Assembly: GCA_029259775.1 (NCBI GenBank)
Contig: JAJDEN010000043.1
Location: forward strand, 62,001 to 126,000
Reading direction: 5' to 3'
Origin: Planctomycetota bacterium
GTDB taxonomy: Bacteria; Planctomycetota; PLA2; JAEUHO01
Length of the DNA stretch: 64,000 bases
Shown: piece by piece, positions 33,663 to 42,821 of the stretch
How the letters are laid out: every line of letters begins with the position of its first letter
Numbering within the stretch: the first letter of the stretch is position 1
The notes under the pieces: model-generated
What the model was told of the DNA's origin: nothing
Databases searched by the model: none
What the model saw: only the letters and a program-made list of their open reading frames with translations
Made by a program: the position numbers and the translations under genes

Positions 33663-36249
33663 GCTCATCCTGCTGTACGTGGTGTTTTGCTGCGTCATGG
33701 GCGTGGTCTGGCTGCGCGCCACCCAGCTGCAGTGGATCGATGGCGATGTGTGGGCCCAGGCCGCCCGCAAGCTGCGCCAGCGTCCGGAGCGGCTCGACGC
33801 GATGCGGGGGCCGATCGTCTCCGCCGACGGCGTCGTCCTCGCGGAGGACGCGCCGGTATTCCAACTCACCGTGGTCGCCTGGGACTTCCAGCGCCGCGCG
33901 CGCGCGCGTTGCTCGGGGTGCGGAGCGATCTACTTCCAGAGCGGTCGCCGCAAGCTGCACTTCCCGCGCACCTGTGCCTGTCGACGCCAACTCATCCGTC
34001 GCAGCGGCGAGGACGCCTATCCGCGCAAGGTGCCCAAGGAAGAGAGCGCGCAGCTCGAGCGCCTGCCGCCCGCCGATCTGCGCCCCCTCGAGAAGGTGCT
34101 GGACATCGCACCCGGCTCGCTCGCGATCCGCGCGAAGGAGCGCGTGGCCGAGGTCGAGCGCATCATCCGGGAGCTGCGTGATCGGATGGACCGCGAGGGC
34201 GATGACACTTCGTTCCGCGAGAAGCGCTTGGAGCTGCGCGCGCAGGATCTTCTCAGGCGTCCCTTCGTGATCATCGGCAACCTGCCCGATGCGGCGGCCC
34301 AGCTCGTGCTCACGAACGAAGATGGCACCTTCCGCGGTTTCGGCGTGCGCAGCGCCCTGCGGCGCAACTACCCGCTTGGTGACTTCGCGCCGCAGCTCCT
34401 GGGCTTCACCAGTCAGCTCGGGCCCGAGGAGTACGGCCCCCTGCGGGAGCAGCACGGCGACCGCGTGACGTTCAACACGCGCATCGGGCGCACCGGCGTG
34501 GAGCGCGCCTGCAACTGGCAGATGCATGGGGAGCCGGGCCACCGGCTGATGGAGCTCGACGAGAGCGGGCAGTTCTCGATCACGGTCGAGGACCGGCCGC
34601 CGCGCCCGGGCAAGCCCGTGGCGCTCTCGATCCACGCGAAGATCAGCCGCATCGCCGAGCAGCTGTTGTTCAGCGATCCCCGCCGCGGTCCCGCGGGCTA
34701 CGTGCCCCAGGGGCAGCCGTCCGGTGCGTTCGTCGCGCTCGATGCCTACACCGGCGAGGTCCTGATCTGGTCCGAAGCGCCGCGCTACGACCTCAACACG
34801 GAACTCGACGACCTCTACGACAAGCGCCTGACCGAAGCCAAGCGCGACCTCGACGCCGGCCTCTGGATCCCGCGCCATCCGCTGGACAAGCGCATGACGA
34901 TCGAGGAGTGGCGTGCGCGCCTCGTGCAGCCCGCGCCCGTCAGCATGAGTCGCATCGCGCAGCTGGCGGTCGAGCCGGGCAGCACCTTCAAGCCGCTCAT
35001 CGCCTTGGGGCTGCTCCAGAGCGGTCTGCCGCTGCCGTTTCACAGCTACCACTGCCACAACAGCACACGTTCCCCCGGCTGCCACGCCTGCGGCAGCGTG
35101 GATCTCGTGCGTGCGATCGAGAAGTCCTGCAACCGCTACTTCGCCTACTCCGTGCGCGACTCGAAGTACTGGCCGACGTACCGCACGTACCTGGGCGGCT
35201 TCATCGAGGAAGTCGGCATCGGCCGCGCGCCGACCGACGAGATCAGCGAGTGGTCGCGCGGTCAGTGGCTCTGGCCCTACGTGGACTTCACGATGAAGGA
35301 CATGCTGGGGCATGCCCAGGCGTGGTTGCAGGAGCACGGCGGCGACGACGCACCGACGCTCGAGCTCGCGGCGTTGCCCGGCACGCCTCCCAGTGTGGGT
35401 GGTGATCCCGCGCGCCTGGGCAGCCGCCTCGCCAAGGTCGCGGCGTGGGTCGCCAAGCGCACGCGCGCCCGCAAGCTGCTCGTGAGTGCGACGCGCGTCG
35501 AGACCATCGAGCGCGACGTCGTCATGGAGTTCGGCGTACGCGCCGCCGGCGCCCGCCCGTGGTCCGCGCTGCCCGGCACCGATCGAACCGCGCTGCCGTC
35601 GGCGCTGAGCGGCCTGCCGCGCCACCGCGTGGGCATCCGCGGGCAGCTCGAGCGCGGCGGCATGGTCTGGTTCCGCGCCACGATGCCGCGGCGGGTCGGG
35701 CGCACCGATCGAAGCAAGCCGCCGGTCATTCGACCGGACGACGGTCGCAACGTCGCGATCGGCCAGGGGCCGGTTCTCGTGACGCCGCTGCAGATGGCGC
35801 GTGCGATCGCCGTGCTGGCCAACGGCGGCCTGCTCGTCGATCCGCATGTCGTTCGTGCGGTGGGGGGGCGTGCCGTCCAGCGCGTGCCGCGCCGCCTGCG
35901 CATCGATCCGGGCCACATCGACACCGTACGTGACGGCATGTACCGCGTCGTCAACGAAGAGGGCACGGCGCGCAAGGCCAACTGGGGCCAGGTGCCCGCG
36001 ACCGTGTACGGCAAGACCGGCACGGCGCAGGTCGGCAGGACGTGGCAGCCGTTTGGCGAGACCGAGGACGGCGGCCCGTGGCACCACTGGTTCGTCGGCT
36101 TCGCCGAGGCGCCCGGACGCCGCACGATCGCCTTCGCCTGCGTGCTGCACGCTCGCGCGGAAGCCGCGTCCGGCATGACGGCGGCGCCGGCGACGGCTGA
36201 CATCCTCGCCCGCTGGTATCAGGACCCCGCCTCCCGGGGAGGCAAGTAG
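33646..36249 (+). CDS. mrdA: Penicillin-binding protein 2 (elongation transpeptidase) with Cys4 insertion
   Basis: 867 residues from ATG at 33646 (GGGAGG upstream), much longer than the roughly 630 of E. coli PBP2. It has an N-terminal membrane anchor (about 6-22), the pedestal motif MRGPIVSADGVVLAED and the transpeptidase motifs SxxK (Ser446, STFK), SxN (Ser494, SCN) and KTGTA (Lys790). Two additions stand out. One is a zinc-ribbon-like cluster Cys89-x2-Cys92-x17-Cys110-x-Cys112 just after the pedestal start. The other is about 140 extra residues between SxN and KTG. It cross-links peptidoglycan together with RodA, whose gene starts two bases later. Confidence 0.93.
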   Translation: MRFRRRLILLYVVFCCVMGVVWLRATQLQWIDGDVWAQAARKLRQRPERLDAMRGPIVSADGVVLAEDAPVFQLTVVAWDFQRRARARCSGCGAIYFQSGRRKLHFPRTCACRRQLIRRSGEDAYPRKVPKEESAQLERLPPADLRPLEKVLDIAPGSLAIRAKERVAEVERIIRELRDRMDREGDDTSFREKRLELRAQDLLRRPFVIIGNLPDAAAQLVLTNEDGTFRGFGVRSALRRNYPLGDFAPQLLGFTSQLGPEEYGPLREQHGDRVTFNTRIGRTGVERACNWQMHGEPGHRLMELDESGQFSITVEDRPPRPGKPVALSIHAKISRIAEQLLFSDPRRGPAGYVPQGQPSGAFVALDAYTGEVLIWSEAPRYDLNTELDDLYDKRLTEAKRDLDAGLWIPRHPLDKRMTIEEWRARLVQPAPVSMSRIAQLAVEPGSTFKPLIALGLLQSGLPLPFHSYHCHNSTRSPGCHACGSVDLVRAIEKSCNRYFAYSVRDSKYWPTYRTYLGGFIEEVGIGRAPTDEISEWSRGQWLWPYVDFTMKDMLGHAQAWLQEHGGDDAPTLELAALPGTPPSVGGDPARLGSRLAKVAAWVAKRTRARKLLVSATRVETIERDVVMEFGVRAAGARPWSALPGTDRTALPSALSGLPRHRVGIRGQLERGGMVWFRATMPRRVGRTDRSKPPVIRPDDGRNVAIGQGPVLVTPLQMARAIAVLANGGLLVDPHVVRAVGGRAVQRVPRRLRIDPGHIDTVRDGMYRVVNEEGTARKANWGQVPATVYGKTGTAQVGRTWQPFGETEDGGPWHHWFVGFAEAPGRRTIAFACVLHARAEAASGMTAAPATADILARWYQDPASRGGK

Positions 36250-36251
36250 CC

Positions 36252-37379
36252 ATGCGCCGCATGTCCCTCGGCGAACGGCTGAAGTCCGCGGACTGGCTCC
36301 TCCTGGGGCTGGGCGTCCTCCTGGCCTTCGCGGGTGTGCTGGGGGTGCAGACGGCCGCCGACGGCCGCGTGGACTACGGCAGCATCCAGATGCGCTGGGC
36401 GATCATCGGTGTCACCGTCTGCCTGCTGATGCTGGCGATGCCGTATCGCGTGGTCGTGCAGTGGCGCTACCTCTGGTACGTGGGTGGTATCCTCCTGCTG
36501 CTGGCCGTCCTCGTCGTCGGACGCGGCAAGAGCGCGGGGCGCTGGATCTCCCTGGGCTCGTTCCGGATGCAGCCCAGCGAGATCATGAAGCTGATCCTGG
36601 TCGTCACGCTGGCCGGCTACATCCGCTACGACAAACGGCACCGGACGTTCCTCGGCCTCGTCGCGCCATTCGCGCTCACGCTGATCCCCTTCCTGCTCAT
36701 CATGAAGCAGCCGGATCTCGGTACGGCCCTGCTGCTGCTGCCTGTGCTCTTCGTGATGCTCTACGTCGCGGGCGCGAACCGCGCCCACCTGGGCATCGTG
36801 GCCGCCGCTGGGATGGTCGCAGCCGGCGTGCTCTTCTTCACGCCGGGCCTGCTGAACGAGTACCAGAAGGACCGCGTGCGCGCCTTCCTGATGCAGGGCA
36901 GCGACGACACGGCCCTGCTGCGCAGCCACAACCACCAGATCGAGCAGAGCAAGATGGTGGTCGGGACATCCGACCTCCTCGGGCGTGGGGTGAGCGAGAC
37001 CACCCGCGAGGCGATCCGATTCCTTCCGGAACGCCACTCGGACTTCATCTTCCCCGTGATGATCCATGCCTTCGGGCTGATGGGGGCGACGCTCCTGTTC
37101 ATGATCTACCTGTTGTTCATCGGGTTGATCCTGCGTACGGCGTTGAAGGTGCGCGAGCCATCGGGGCGCCTGCTTGCGGTTGGCGTGGCGAGCCTCTTTG
37201 CGTGCCAGACGGCGATCAACCTCGGCATGACGCTGGGCCTGCTGCCGATCGTGGGGATGCCTCTTCCGTTCCTTTCGTATGGCGGTTCGAGCATGCTCAC
37301 GTCGTTCGCGGCGCTGGGCCTCGTCCTCAACGTCGGCTCGGATCATCCCGTCGAGTTCGGCCGCGGGGATTTCGACTAG
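36252..37379 (+). CDS. rodA: Peptidoglycan glycosyltransferase RodA
   Basis: 375 residues with ten predicted membrane segments. SEDS-family lipid II polymerase working with PBP2. Motifs: GRWISLGSFRMQPSEIMKL, KQPDLGTALLLLPV, RDRVRAF-type loop seen as KDRVRAFL, FLPERHSDFIF, INLGMTLGLLPIVGMPLPF and LSYGGSSML. Order after mrdA is the classic arrangement. FtsW is distinguished by context only; this copy belongs to the elongation set. Confidence 0.94.
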   Translation: MRRMSLGERLKSADWLLLGLGVLLAFAGVLGVQTAADGRVDYGSIQMRWAIIGVTVCLLMLAMPYRVVVQWRYLWYVGGILLLLAVLVVGRGKSAGRWISLGSFRMQPSEIMKLILVVTLAGYIRYDKRHRTFLGLVAPFALTLIPFLLIMKQPDLGTALLLLPVLFVMLYVAGANRAHLGIVAAAGMVAAGVLFFTPGLLNEYQKDRVRAFLMQGSDDTALLRSHNHQIEQSKMVVGTSDLLGRGVSETTREAIRFLPERHSDFIFPVMIHAFGLMGATLLFMIYLLFIGLILRTALKVREPSGRLLAVGVASLFACQTAINLGMTLGLLPIVGMPLPFLSYGGSSMLTSFAALGLVLNVGSDHPVEFGRGDFD

Positions 37380-37380
37380 G

Positions 37381-37401
37381 TGCGTCCGCTGAGCGGACGC
37401 A
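37381..37401. terminator. Hairpin directly after rodA
   Basis: TGCGTCCGC-TGA-GCGGACGCA, a perfect 9 bp stem starting two bases after the rodA stop codon. No T-tract follows; probable end of the rod-shape transcript. Confidence 0.5.
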
Positions 37402-37406
37402 CCGTG

Positions 37407-37487
37407 GTAGGGGCGACCCTTGTGGTCGCCCGGGACGCGTCCTCCGTTGTGCGCCCTTACCTGTAGGGGCGACCCTCGTGGTCGCCC
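37407..37487 (-). repeat. 81-base two-hairpin cassette, copy 2 (inverted)
   Basis: GTAGGGGCGACCCTTGTGG-type hairpins at 37407-37431 and 37463-37487, joined by a 31-base linker (GGGACGCGTCCTCCGTTG...). The segment is the reverse complement of 10511-10591 with few differences. Confidence 0.8.
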
Positions 37488-37555
37488 TCCGCCGCACCAC
37501 ACGCTTCCCACCTCGCCACGCCTATCGACCTGAGCTGACGCAAGCGAGCAGCCGG

Positions 37556-37650
37556 ATGCGTCACGCCATGGCCCAAGGTCGAGCATCAAGCTGGTGTGGG
37601 CGCCCACAAGGGACGCCCCTACCCGGGTGCTGACGACGTCCGAGCGCGGG
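37556..37650 (+). repeat. Dispersed intergenic repeat copy C
   Basis: GCGTCACGCCATGGCCCAAGG, CTGGTGTGGGCG, a GGGCGCCCACAAGGGACGCCC core and CCCGGGTGCTGACGACG follow the same order as copy A. The second inverted end is absent; the hexanucleotide tract follows directly. Confidence 0.75.
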
Positions 37651-37653
37651 CGT

Positions 37654-37688
37654 CCGTGCCCGTGCCCGTGCCCGTGCCCGTGTCCGTG
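37654..37688 (+). repeat. Hexanucleotide tandem repeat (CCGTGC)n
   Basis: About five copies of CCGTGC with terminal CCGTGT units. On the other strand this reads ACGGGC/ACGGAC, the same kind of unit as at 16313-16340. Confidence 0.85.
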
Positions 37689-37754
37689 GGAGACGCCGAG
37701 GGCGGTTGCCACAGACAGGGGTAGACTGTCCGCTTCCCAGGAGACCGCTGTTCC

Positions 37755-39128
37755 ATGCGCCCCGGCATCGCCATCCTGCTCTCCACGGCCATCCTGGCGC
37801 TCTTGCTGGCCTTCCTCTTCGCAAGCCGCGGTGCCGGCGCGGGAACCCAGGGCGCCGCCGCCAAGCATTGGGACGAGACCATCGAGACCTTCATTCGACG
37901 CAAGGTCGCCGAGACCTACGTCGATGAACTCGACGAAGCCACCGCCATCGACGCCTTCGAGCGCGCCATGGACGCCTACGTCGACTTCGACGCCTACTGC
38001 GACTACATCCCGCCGAAGGAGTACAAGCAGTGGAAGTCCGACACGGCGGGTCGCTACGCCGGCCTGGGCGTCAAGATCAACTCCGTCGAGGAGGGACTGC
38101 ACGTCGTCGGCGTGTTCCCCGGCGGCCCCGCCGCGCTCGCGGGCATCAAGGTCGGTGACACCATCGTGCGCGCGCAGGATCAACTGCTGGCCGGCCTCGA
38201 CGTGGACCAGATCACGCCGCTGCTCAAGGGCACGCCCGGGTCCAAGGTTGCCGTCGGCATCCTCCGCGGTCCGCGGCCCGAGAAGGGGCCGCCGACCGGC
38301 ACCGAACAGGTGCTGACCGTCACGCGCGGCGTCATCCGTCCGCCCACGGTGTTCACGCGCCGCGTCGGCCCCGACGGCCGCTTCCTCCAGCTGCGCATGA
38401 CCGACTTCACCGAGGCGACCGCCGAGGAGTTCGACCGTCTCATGGACGGGCTCACGAAGAGCAAGCCCGTCCACGGCTTGATTCTCGACCTGCGCCACAA
38501 CGGCGGCGGCGTGCTCGGCGTCGCCGTGCGCGTGGCCGACCGCTTCCTGCGCAAGGGCAAGCTCGTCGTGCGCATGGAGGGCCGTGGCCGCGACGCGACC
38601 AAGAACTACATCGCCCTCGCAGGCACCGACAAGCACCTCGAGCTCCCGCTCGTCGTGCTCGTCGACGAGTGGAGCGCGAGCGCCAGCGAGGTCGTGGCCG
38701 GCGCGCTCCAGGATCATCGCCGCGGCGTCCTCGTCGGATCTCGCACGTACGGCAAGTTCCTCGTGCAGAGCATCACGGAGATCCCGCGCAAGGGCGCCGC
38801 CGTCAAGCTCACGACGTCGCGCTACTACACGCCCTCCGGCCGCAGCTACCAGGGCCCCGCCAAGGGCCTCGTGCGCGTCGCCGGCCGCCCCGCCGGCGCG
38901 GGCCTCGTGCCCGACATCGTGCTGGACCTCGACGAAGACCAGCAGAAGAAGCTTCTCAGGCACTGGGCCAACGAAGAGGGCAAGGCGTGGGACGAGATCG
39001 TCCGCTGGCCCGACATCGCCGACGACTGGGTGGATCCCCAGCTCACCCGCGCGCTGAAGCTGCTCGAGGGTGAGCTCGTGCTGCAGAAGATCCAGCGCGG
39101 GCGACGCCCCAGCCGCCGCAACGGCTAA
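37755..39128 (+). CDS. S41 family C-terminal processing peptidase with PDZ domain
   Basis: 457 residues. An N-terminal signal anchor (IAILLSTAILALLLAFLFA) places it in the periplasm. An N-terminal helical part (35-95), a PDZ domain (about 95-190, YAGLGVKINSVEEGLHVVG, GGPAALAGIKVGDTIV) and the protease core follow. The core has LILDLRHNGGGVLGVAV, the nucleophile region WSASASEVVAGALQDH and the Lys-containing RTYGKFLVQ, forming the Ser-Lys dyad. SRYYTPSGRSYQG is the usual substrate-strand motif. It cleaves C termini of exported proteins, often in wall-enzyme control, fitting the preceding rod-shape genes. Confidence 0.92.
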   Translation: MRPGIAILLSTAILALLLAFLFASRGAGAGTQGAAAKHWDETIETFIRRKVAETYVDELDEATAIDAFERAMDAYVDFDAYCDYIPPKEYKQWKSDTAGRYAGLGVKINSVEEGLHVVGVFPGGPAALAGIKVGDTIVRAQDQLLAGLDVDQITPLLKGTPGSKVAVGILRGPRPEKGPPTGTEQVLTVTRGVIRPPTVFTRRVGPDGRFLQLRMTDFTEATAEEFDRLMDGLTKSKPVHGLILDLRHNGGGVLGVAVRVADRFLRKGKLVVRMEGRGRDATKNYIALAGTDKHLELPLVVLVDEWSASASEVVAGALQDHRRGVLVGSRTYGKFLVQSITEIPRKGAAVKLTTSRYYTPSGRSYQGPAKGLVRVAGRPAGAGLVPDIVLDLDEDQQKKLLRHWANEEGKAWDEIVRWPDIADDWVDPQLTRALKLLEGELVLQKIQRGRRPSRRNG

Positions 39129-39171
39129 CCCGTGGCGTCACGGATGCGGGGCCGGGCGGCGTCGTCGCGAG

Positions 39172-39196
39172 GCTCGCGTGGCAGACCACGCCACGC
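39172..39196. repeat. 25-base palindromic repeat, copy 2
   Basis: GCTCGCGTGGCAGACCACGCCACGC, differing at three positions from 31927-31951. It lies in the 178-base gap between the protease and tsaD genes. Confidence 0.6.
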
Positions 39197-39306
39197 CTCA
39201 CGCCTCCTTGCGCGGCCTCCGCCCCGAGACGCCACGGAGGCGGCAGGGGGACCTGGGCGTGCTTTGTGACAGAATCGAGCCAGGTTCCAAGAGGAGGTCC
39301 GGTCTG

Positions 39307-40332
39307 GTGCTGGTGCTGGGAATCGATACGTCGTGCGATGACACCGCCGCGGCGGTGCTGCGCGCACCGCGCGAGGTCCTGAGCAACGAAGTCGCCACCC
39401 AGTACGACCTGCATGCGGCCTTCGGCGGCGTCGTGCCCGAGATCGCCAGCCGCGCGCACGCCGAGCGCGTCACGCTCGTCATCGAGCGCGCCCTCCACAC
39501 CGCCGGCATCAGCCAGGCCGACCTCGGCGCGATCGCCGTCACCAACCGTCCGGGCCTCGTCGGCTCGCTGATGGTCGGCGTCGCCGCCGCGAAGAGTCTC
39601 GCGCTGACCCTCGGCATCCCCCTCGTCGGTGTGCACCACATCGAGGCCCACTGCACGGCCGCGATGGCCGAGCACGAGGACTTGGACTATCCCTTCCTGG
39701 CGCTCGTGGCCTCCGGCGGCCATACGGCGATCTACCACTGCCGCGGCCCGCAAGCGGTCGAGCTGATGGGGCAGACCATCGATGACGCCGCAGGTGAGTG
39801 CTTCGACAAGGTCGCCGTCATGCTGGGCCTGCCCCAGCCGGGCGGGCCCTCCGTCAGCAAGCTCGCCGAGCACGGCAACGTGAAGGCCGTACGCTTCCCG
39901 CGCGCCCGCGTGAAGCACGACCCGCTCGCCTTCTCGTTCTCGGGCGTCAAGACGGCAGTCCTCTACTACCTCAAGGGCCCCGGCGGCAGGCGCGACGCAC
40001 CCGACCGTGCGGACCTGGACGTGTCCTACGAAGACGTGGCGGCCTCATTCGAGCAGGCGGTCGTCGACGTGCTCGTGCAGCGCTCGTTGCTCGCAGCCGA
40101 GCAGGCGGGGGTCAGCGATCTCGTCATCGGCGGCGGCGTCGCGGCCAACCGCCGCTTGCGCGCGGTGCTGGCCGAGCGTGCGCCCGAGGGCCTCCGCGTG
40201 CGCTTCCCGAGCCCCGCTCTCTGCGCGGACAACGGCGCCATGATCGCCTTGCGCGGCGCCGAGATGCTGCGCAGCGGCATCAGGTCGGACCTCGACCTCG
40301 ACGTCAGCGCGACCGGGGAGCTCGCCCGATGA
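39307..40332 (+). CDS. tsaD: tRNA N6-adenosine threonylcarbamoyltransferase TsaD
   Basis: 341 residues from GTG at 39307, with AGGAGG nine bases upstream; a GTG six bases later is less well spaced. It transfers the threonylcarbamoyl group to A37 of ANN-decoding tRNAs with TsaB/TsaE. Motifs: GIDTSCDDTAAAV, PEIASRAHAE, the metal ligands HHIEAH, ASGGHTAIY, DDAAGECFDKVA, FSFSGVKTAV, GGVAANRRLR and CADNGAMIA. All catalytic positions of the ASKHA-type fold appear intact. The stop overlaps the next gene by four bases. Confidence 0.96.
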   Translation: MLVLGIDTSCDDTAAAVLRAPREVLSNEVATQYDLHAAFGGVVPEIASRAHAERVTLVIERALHTAGISQADLGAIAVTNRPGLVGSLMVGVAAAKSLALTLGIPLVGVHHIEAHCTAAMAEHEDLDYPFLALVASGGHTAIYHCRGPQAVELMGQTIDDAAGECFDKVAVMLGLPQPGGPSVSKLAEHGNVKAVRFPRARVKHDPLAFSFSGVKTAVLYYLKGPGGRRDAPDRADLDVSYEDVAASFEQAVVDVLVQRSLLAAEQAGVSDLVIGGGVAANRRLRAVLAERAPEGLRVRFPSPALCADNGAMIALRGAEMLRSGIRSDLDLDVSATGELAR

Positions 40333-41291
40333 GGTGGCTGGCGCTCCTTGTGCCCTTGCTCGGCGCACTGCCCGCGGCCTACGCCAAGGACGAGGCGGGC
40401 ACCACGTGCGGCCTGCATGCGTTCGTCGATGCGGACGACAGCGGCGTCGTCGCCGTCTACGACGGTCTCCGAAAAGGGCTCGAGCTGGCGCAGTTGCCGC
40501 GGGTCTGCCGCGTCGACGACCCGCAAGGCGGAGCGACGGCGTTTCTCGAGCGCCTCAGTGCACAGGCGTCGATCGAGCGCCAAGCGGGCCGGCCCGTCGG
40601 GCCCATCTTCGCCATTGGCGACGACGCCTGCGGCAAGGTCATCGCCGCCGGCTCGCGCTTGCCGCGGGTCTACGCGGTCGAGCGCTACACCATCGGTCGG
40701 AAGCCCATGCGTGCGCTGCCTGCCGATGAAGGCGCCGCGATCGTCTACGCTGGCCTCGGCGTGGAAGCCGTGGGCCGTCTGCTGCGTGACCTGAGCGGCT
40801 CGGACCGGCCGTCCGTCGCCTGGGCGTGGGATGCCAAGCGCTTCCCGAGGAGCGGGCACGAGCCGGTCATGCGCTTCGCGAAGGCGGCCGGTCTGCGACT
40901 TACGGGTGCGGAGAAGGCCAACGGCGCCTCCGCCCTGCTGCACCTCCGGCTTGGTGTCGGGGAGACCCTCCTGCCTTTCGCGGACGCGCTCCGGTTGGCG
41001 CGCGAGTTGGGCGTCCCGCTCATCTCGGACGACCGCGGACGCTTCGGCCAAGGCGCTGTGGTCACCCTCGTCGGTCGGCACGCGCTCCTGGGACGGCGCG
41101 TGGCGGCGGCGGCGCTGAGGCTGCGGGCCAAGCCGGCAACGAAGCTCGCCCCGCGCGGTGTCGCCGGTGTCGAGGTCTGGATCGACCTCAAGAGCGCGGA
41201 CGCGACGGGTGTCAGCGTGCCGATGGGGCTGCTGGCGCGTGCGGACAAGCTCAAGCGAGGCGCCCGTCGCCCCGAGCGGGCTGGGAAATGA
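40329..41291 (+). CDS. Periplasmic substrate-binding protein, ABC_sub_bind type
   Basis: 320 residues with a clear signal peptide (RWLALLVPLLGALPAAYA). The two-lobed pattern with AIVYAGLGVEAVGRLLRDL, SVAWAWDAKRFPRSG, EPVMRFAKAAGLRL and the late FADALRLARELGVPLISDD, followed by GAVVTLVG, resembles the ABC_sub_bind (TrpX-like) family. No permease or ATPase gene is near. Instead the ATG overlaps tsaD and its stop overlaps a sensor histidine kinase gene (ATGA on both sides). That suggests it presents a ligand to the kinase. Ligand unknown; family call is moderate. Confidence 0.6.
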   Translation: MRWLALLVPLLGALPAAYAKDEAGTTCGLHAFVDADDSGVVAVYDGLRKGLELAQLPRVCRVDDPQGGATAFLERLSAQASIERQAGRPVGPIFAIGDDACGKVIAAGSRLPRVYAVERYTIGRKPMRALPADEGAAIVYAGLGVEAVGRLLRDLSGSDRPSVAWAWDAKRFPRSGHEPVMRFAKAAGLRLTGAEKANGASALLHLRLGVGETLLPFADALRLARELGVPLISDDRGRFGQGAVVTLVGRHALLGRRVAAAALRLRAKPATKLAPRGVAGVEVWIDLKSADATGVSVPMGLLARADKLKRGARRPERAGK

Positions 41292-42775
41292 AGCGCTCCC
41301 TCGTCACGCTGACGCTGTTGCTCGTGGGCGGGGTCGTGCTGCTGCTCGGTGCGGCCGTCGTCGCTTGGATCACGACGGAGGATGCGCGCACCGCCCGCCA
41401 GCAGGCGGTCGCCCAGCAGGACGAGGCCGAACGCGGCATGCAGGCGCTCGCGGGTGAGCTCGTGCAGCTGTCGCAGGAGATCACGGGCGGCCTGGCGGAA
41501 CGCCACACGCAGCGCCTGCGTGCGTGGCTCGAGCAAGAGCCGCTGGAGCTCTACCGCCGGGCGGACGATCCCGAGCGCGTCGACGTCGAAGCGATCATCA
41601 ACGCGTTCGTCTCCGAGGTGCGCTCGCGTGGCATGGTCGAAGACGAGCGCGTCGCCGTCCTGCGCGAGCGCATGGAAGACTGGAGTCGCGCGCGCATCAA
41701 CACGGCCATGGCGACCCAGCGCGCGGACGCGAGCCGGCGCGCCGAGCTCGCAGCCGGCGACCGGGGGCGCTCGCTCGCCATCCGCCTGGGCCTGCTGCTG
41801 CTGGGCATGGCCGTCCTCCTCGCCCTGACCATGGGTGTGCTCGTCGTGCGTCCCGTGCGGCGCCTGCGCACCGCCGTGGATCGCATCGCCGAAGGCGACC
41901 TCGAGACGCCCGTGCCGCTCCGCAGCGGCGGCGCCGAGGAACTGCGTGCGTTGGCGCACGACGTCGAGCGGATGCGCGACCAGATCCGCGCCGCCACCGG
42001 CGGTCTCGAGGCCGAGGTGCAGCGCAAGACGAAGGACCTCGAGACGACGCTCGCCGAGCGCACCAAGGCGCTGGACGAACTCAAGGCCACGCGCGATCGG
42101 CTCGTCCAGGCCGCGAAGATGGCCGGCCTCGGCACGCTGGCCGGCGGCGTGGCGCACGAGTTCAACAACCTGCTCGGCGGCATCCTCGGCTGCCTCGAGA
42201 GTGCTCGCGCCGAGAGCCACGACCCGTCCGTGGTCGAGGATCTCGACGTGGCGCACAAGACCGCGCAGCGCGCCGCCGTACTCGTCAGCGCGTTGCTCGA
42301 CGTCGCGCGGCCGGGGCAGCGCACGTTCCGCCCTGTGGTGCTGGGCGAGGTCGTAGCCGACGTCCTGCGCGCAGCCGAGCCGACGGCGTCGCGCCGCAAT
42401 GTCGCGATCACACACGAGGGGTCGGACGAAGACGTCGTCGTCGACGGCGACGAAGGGCAGCTCCACCAGGTCGTGCTGAACCTCGTGACCAACGCGCTTC
42501 AGGCGGTCGACGACGGCGAGTCGATTGCGGTCGTCACCCGCGTGGAGGACGGCCGCGGGATCATCGAAGTCCGGGACGTCGGCCAGGGCATTCCTGTCGG
42601 GGACCGCGACCGCATCTTCGAGCCCTTCTTCACGGGCCGCGAGGATGGGACCGGCCTCGGCTTGTTCGTCTCCTACGGCATCGTGGAGCGCCACGGCGGC
42701 CGCATCGCAGCGGACGACGCTCCAGGCGGCGGCGCACGGCTGACGGTCTCGCTGCCACGGACGGGCACGACCTAG
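41288..42775 (+). CDS. Membrane sensor histidine kinase
   Basis: 495 residues. A first membrane helix (about 6-27) is followed by a periplasmic region of about 135 residues rich in helices, a second helix (about 165-188), then a HAMP domain (VVRPVRRLRTAVDRIAEGDL). A coiled coil follows, then the HisKA-type box GVAHEFNNLLGGILG with the phospho-accepting His290. The ATP-binding domain has NLVTNALQAVDD, DVGQGIP, EPFFTGREDGTGLGL and GGGARLTVSLP. It starts overlapping the binding-protein gene. The nearest response regulator gene is at 46112. Confidence 0.92.
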   Translation: MKRSLVTLTLLLVGGVVLLLGAAVVAWITTEDARTARQQAVAQQDEAERGMQALAGELVQLSQEITGGLAERHTQRLRAWLEQEPLELYRRADDPERVDVEAIINAFVSEVRSRGMVEDERVAVLRERMEDWSRARINTAMATQRADASRRAELAAGDRGRSLAIRLGLLLLGMAVLLALTMGVLVVRPVRRLRTAVDRIAEGDLETPVPLRSGGAEELRALAHDVERMRDQIRAATGGLEAEVQRKTKDLETTLAERTKALDELKATRDRLVQAAKMAGLGTLAGGVAHEFNNLLGGILGCLESARAESHDPSVVEDLDVAHKTAQRAAVLVSALLDVARPGQRTFRPVVLGEVVADVLRAAEPTASRRNVAITHEGSDEDVVVDGDEGQLHQVVLNLVTNALQAVDDGESIAVVTRVEDGRGIIEVRDVGQGIPVGDRDRIFEPFFTGREDGTGLGLFVSYGIVERHGGRIAADDAPGGGARLTVSLPRTGTT

Positions 42776-42821
42776 GAACCTTGCTTCCTTGCTACGCTGA
42801 CACCCTTCCAGGGGGTGAGCG

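Larger units (their letters stand above)
37380..37754. other. 375-base repeat-filled gap after rodA
   Basis: In order it holds a hairpin directly after the rodA stop, the inverted 81-base two-hairpin cassette, dispersed repeat copy C and a hexanucleotide tract, then the start region of the protease gene. No coding frame with convincing features is present. Confidence 0.7.

Noticed and set aside
36219..38963. Very long open frames antisense to real genes (also 33526-36150, 42792-45671 and 3807-6000 region)
   Set aside because: They are products of high GC and codon bias: they lack ribosome sites, have low-complexity Arg/Ala/Gly/His composition, and lie opposite well-supported genes.
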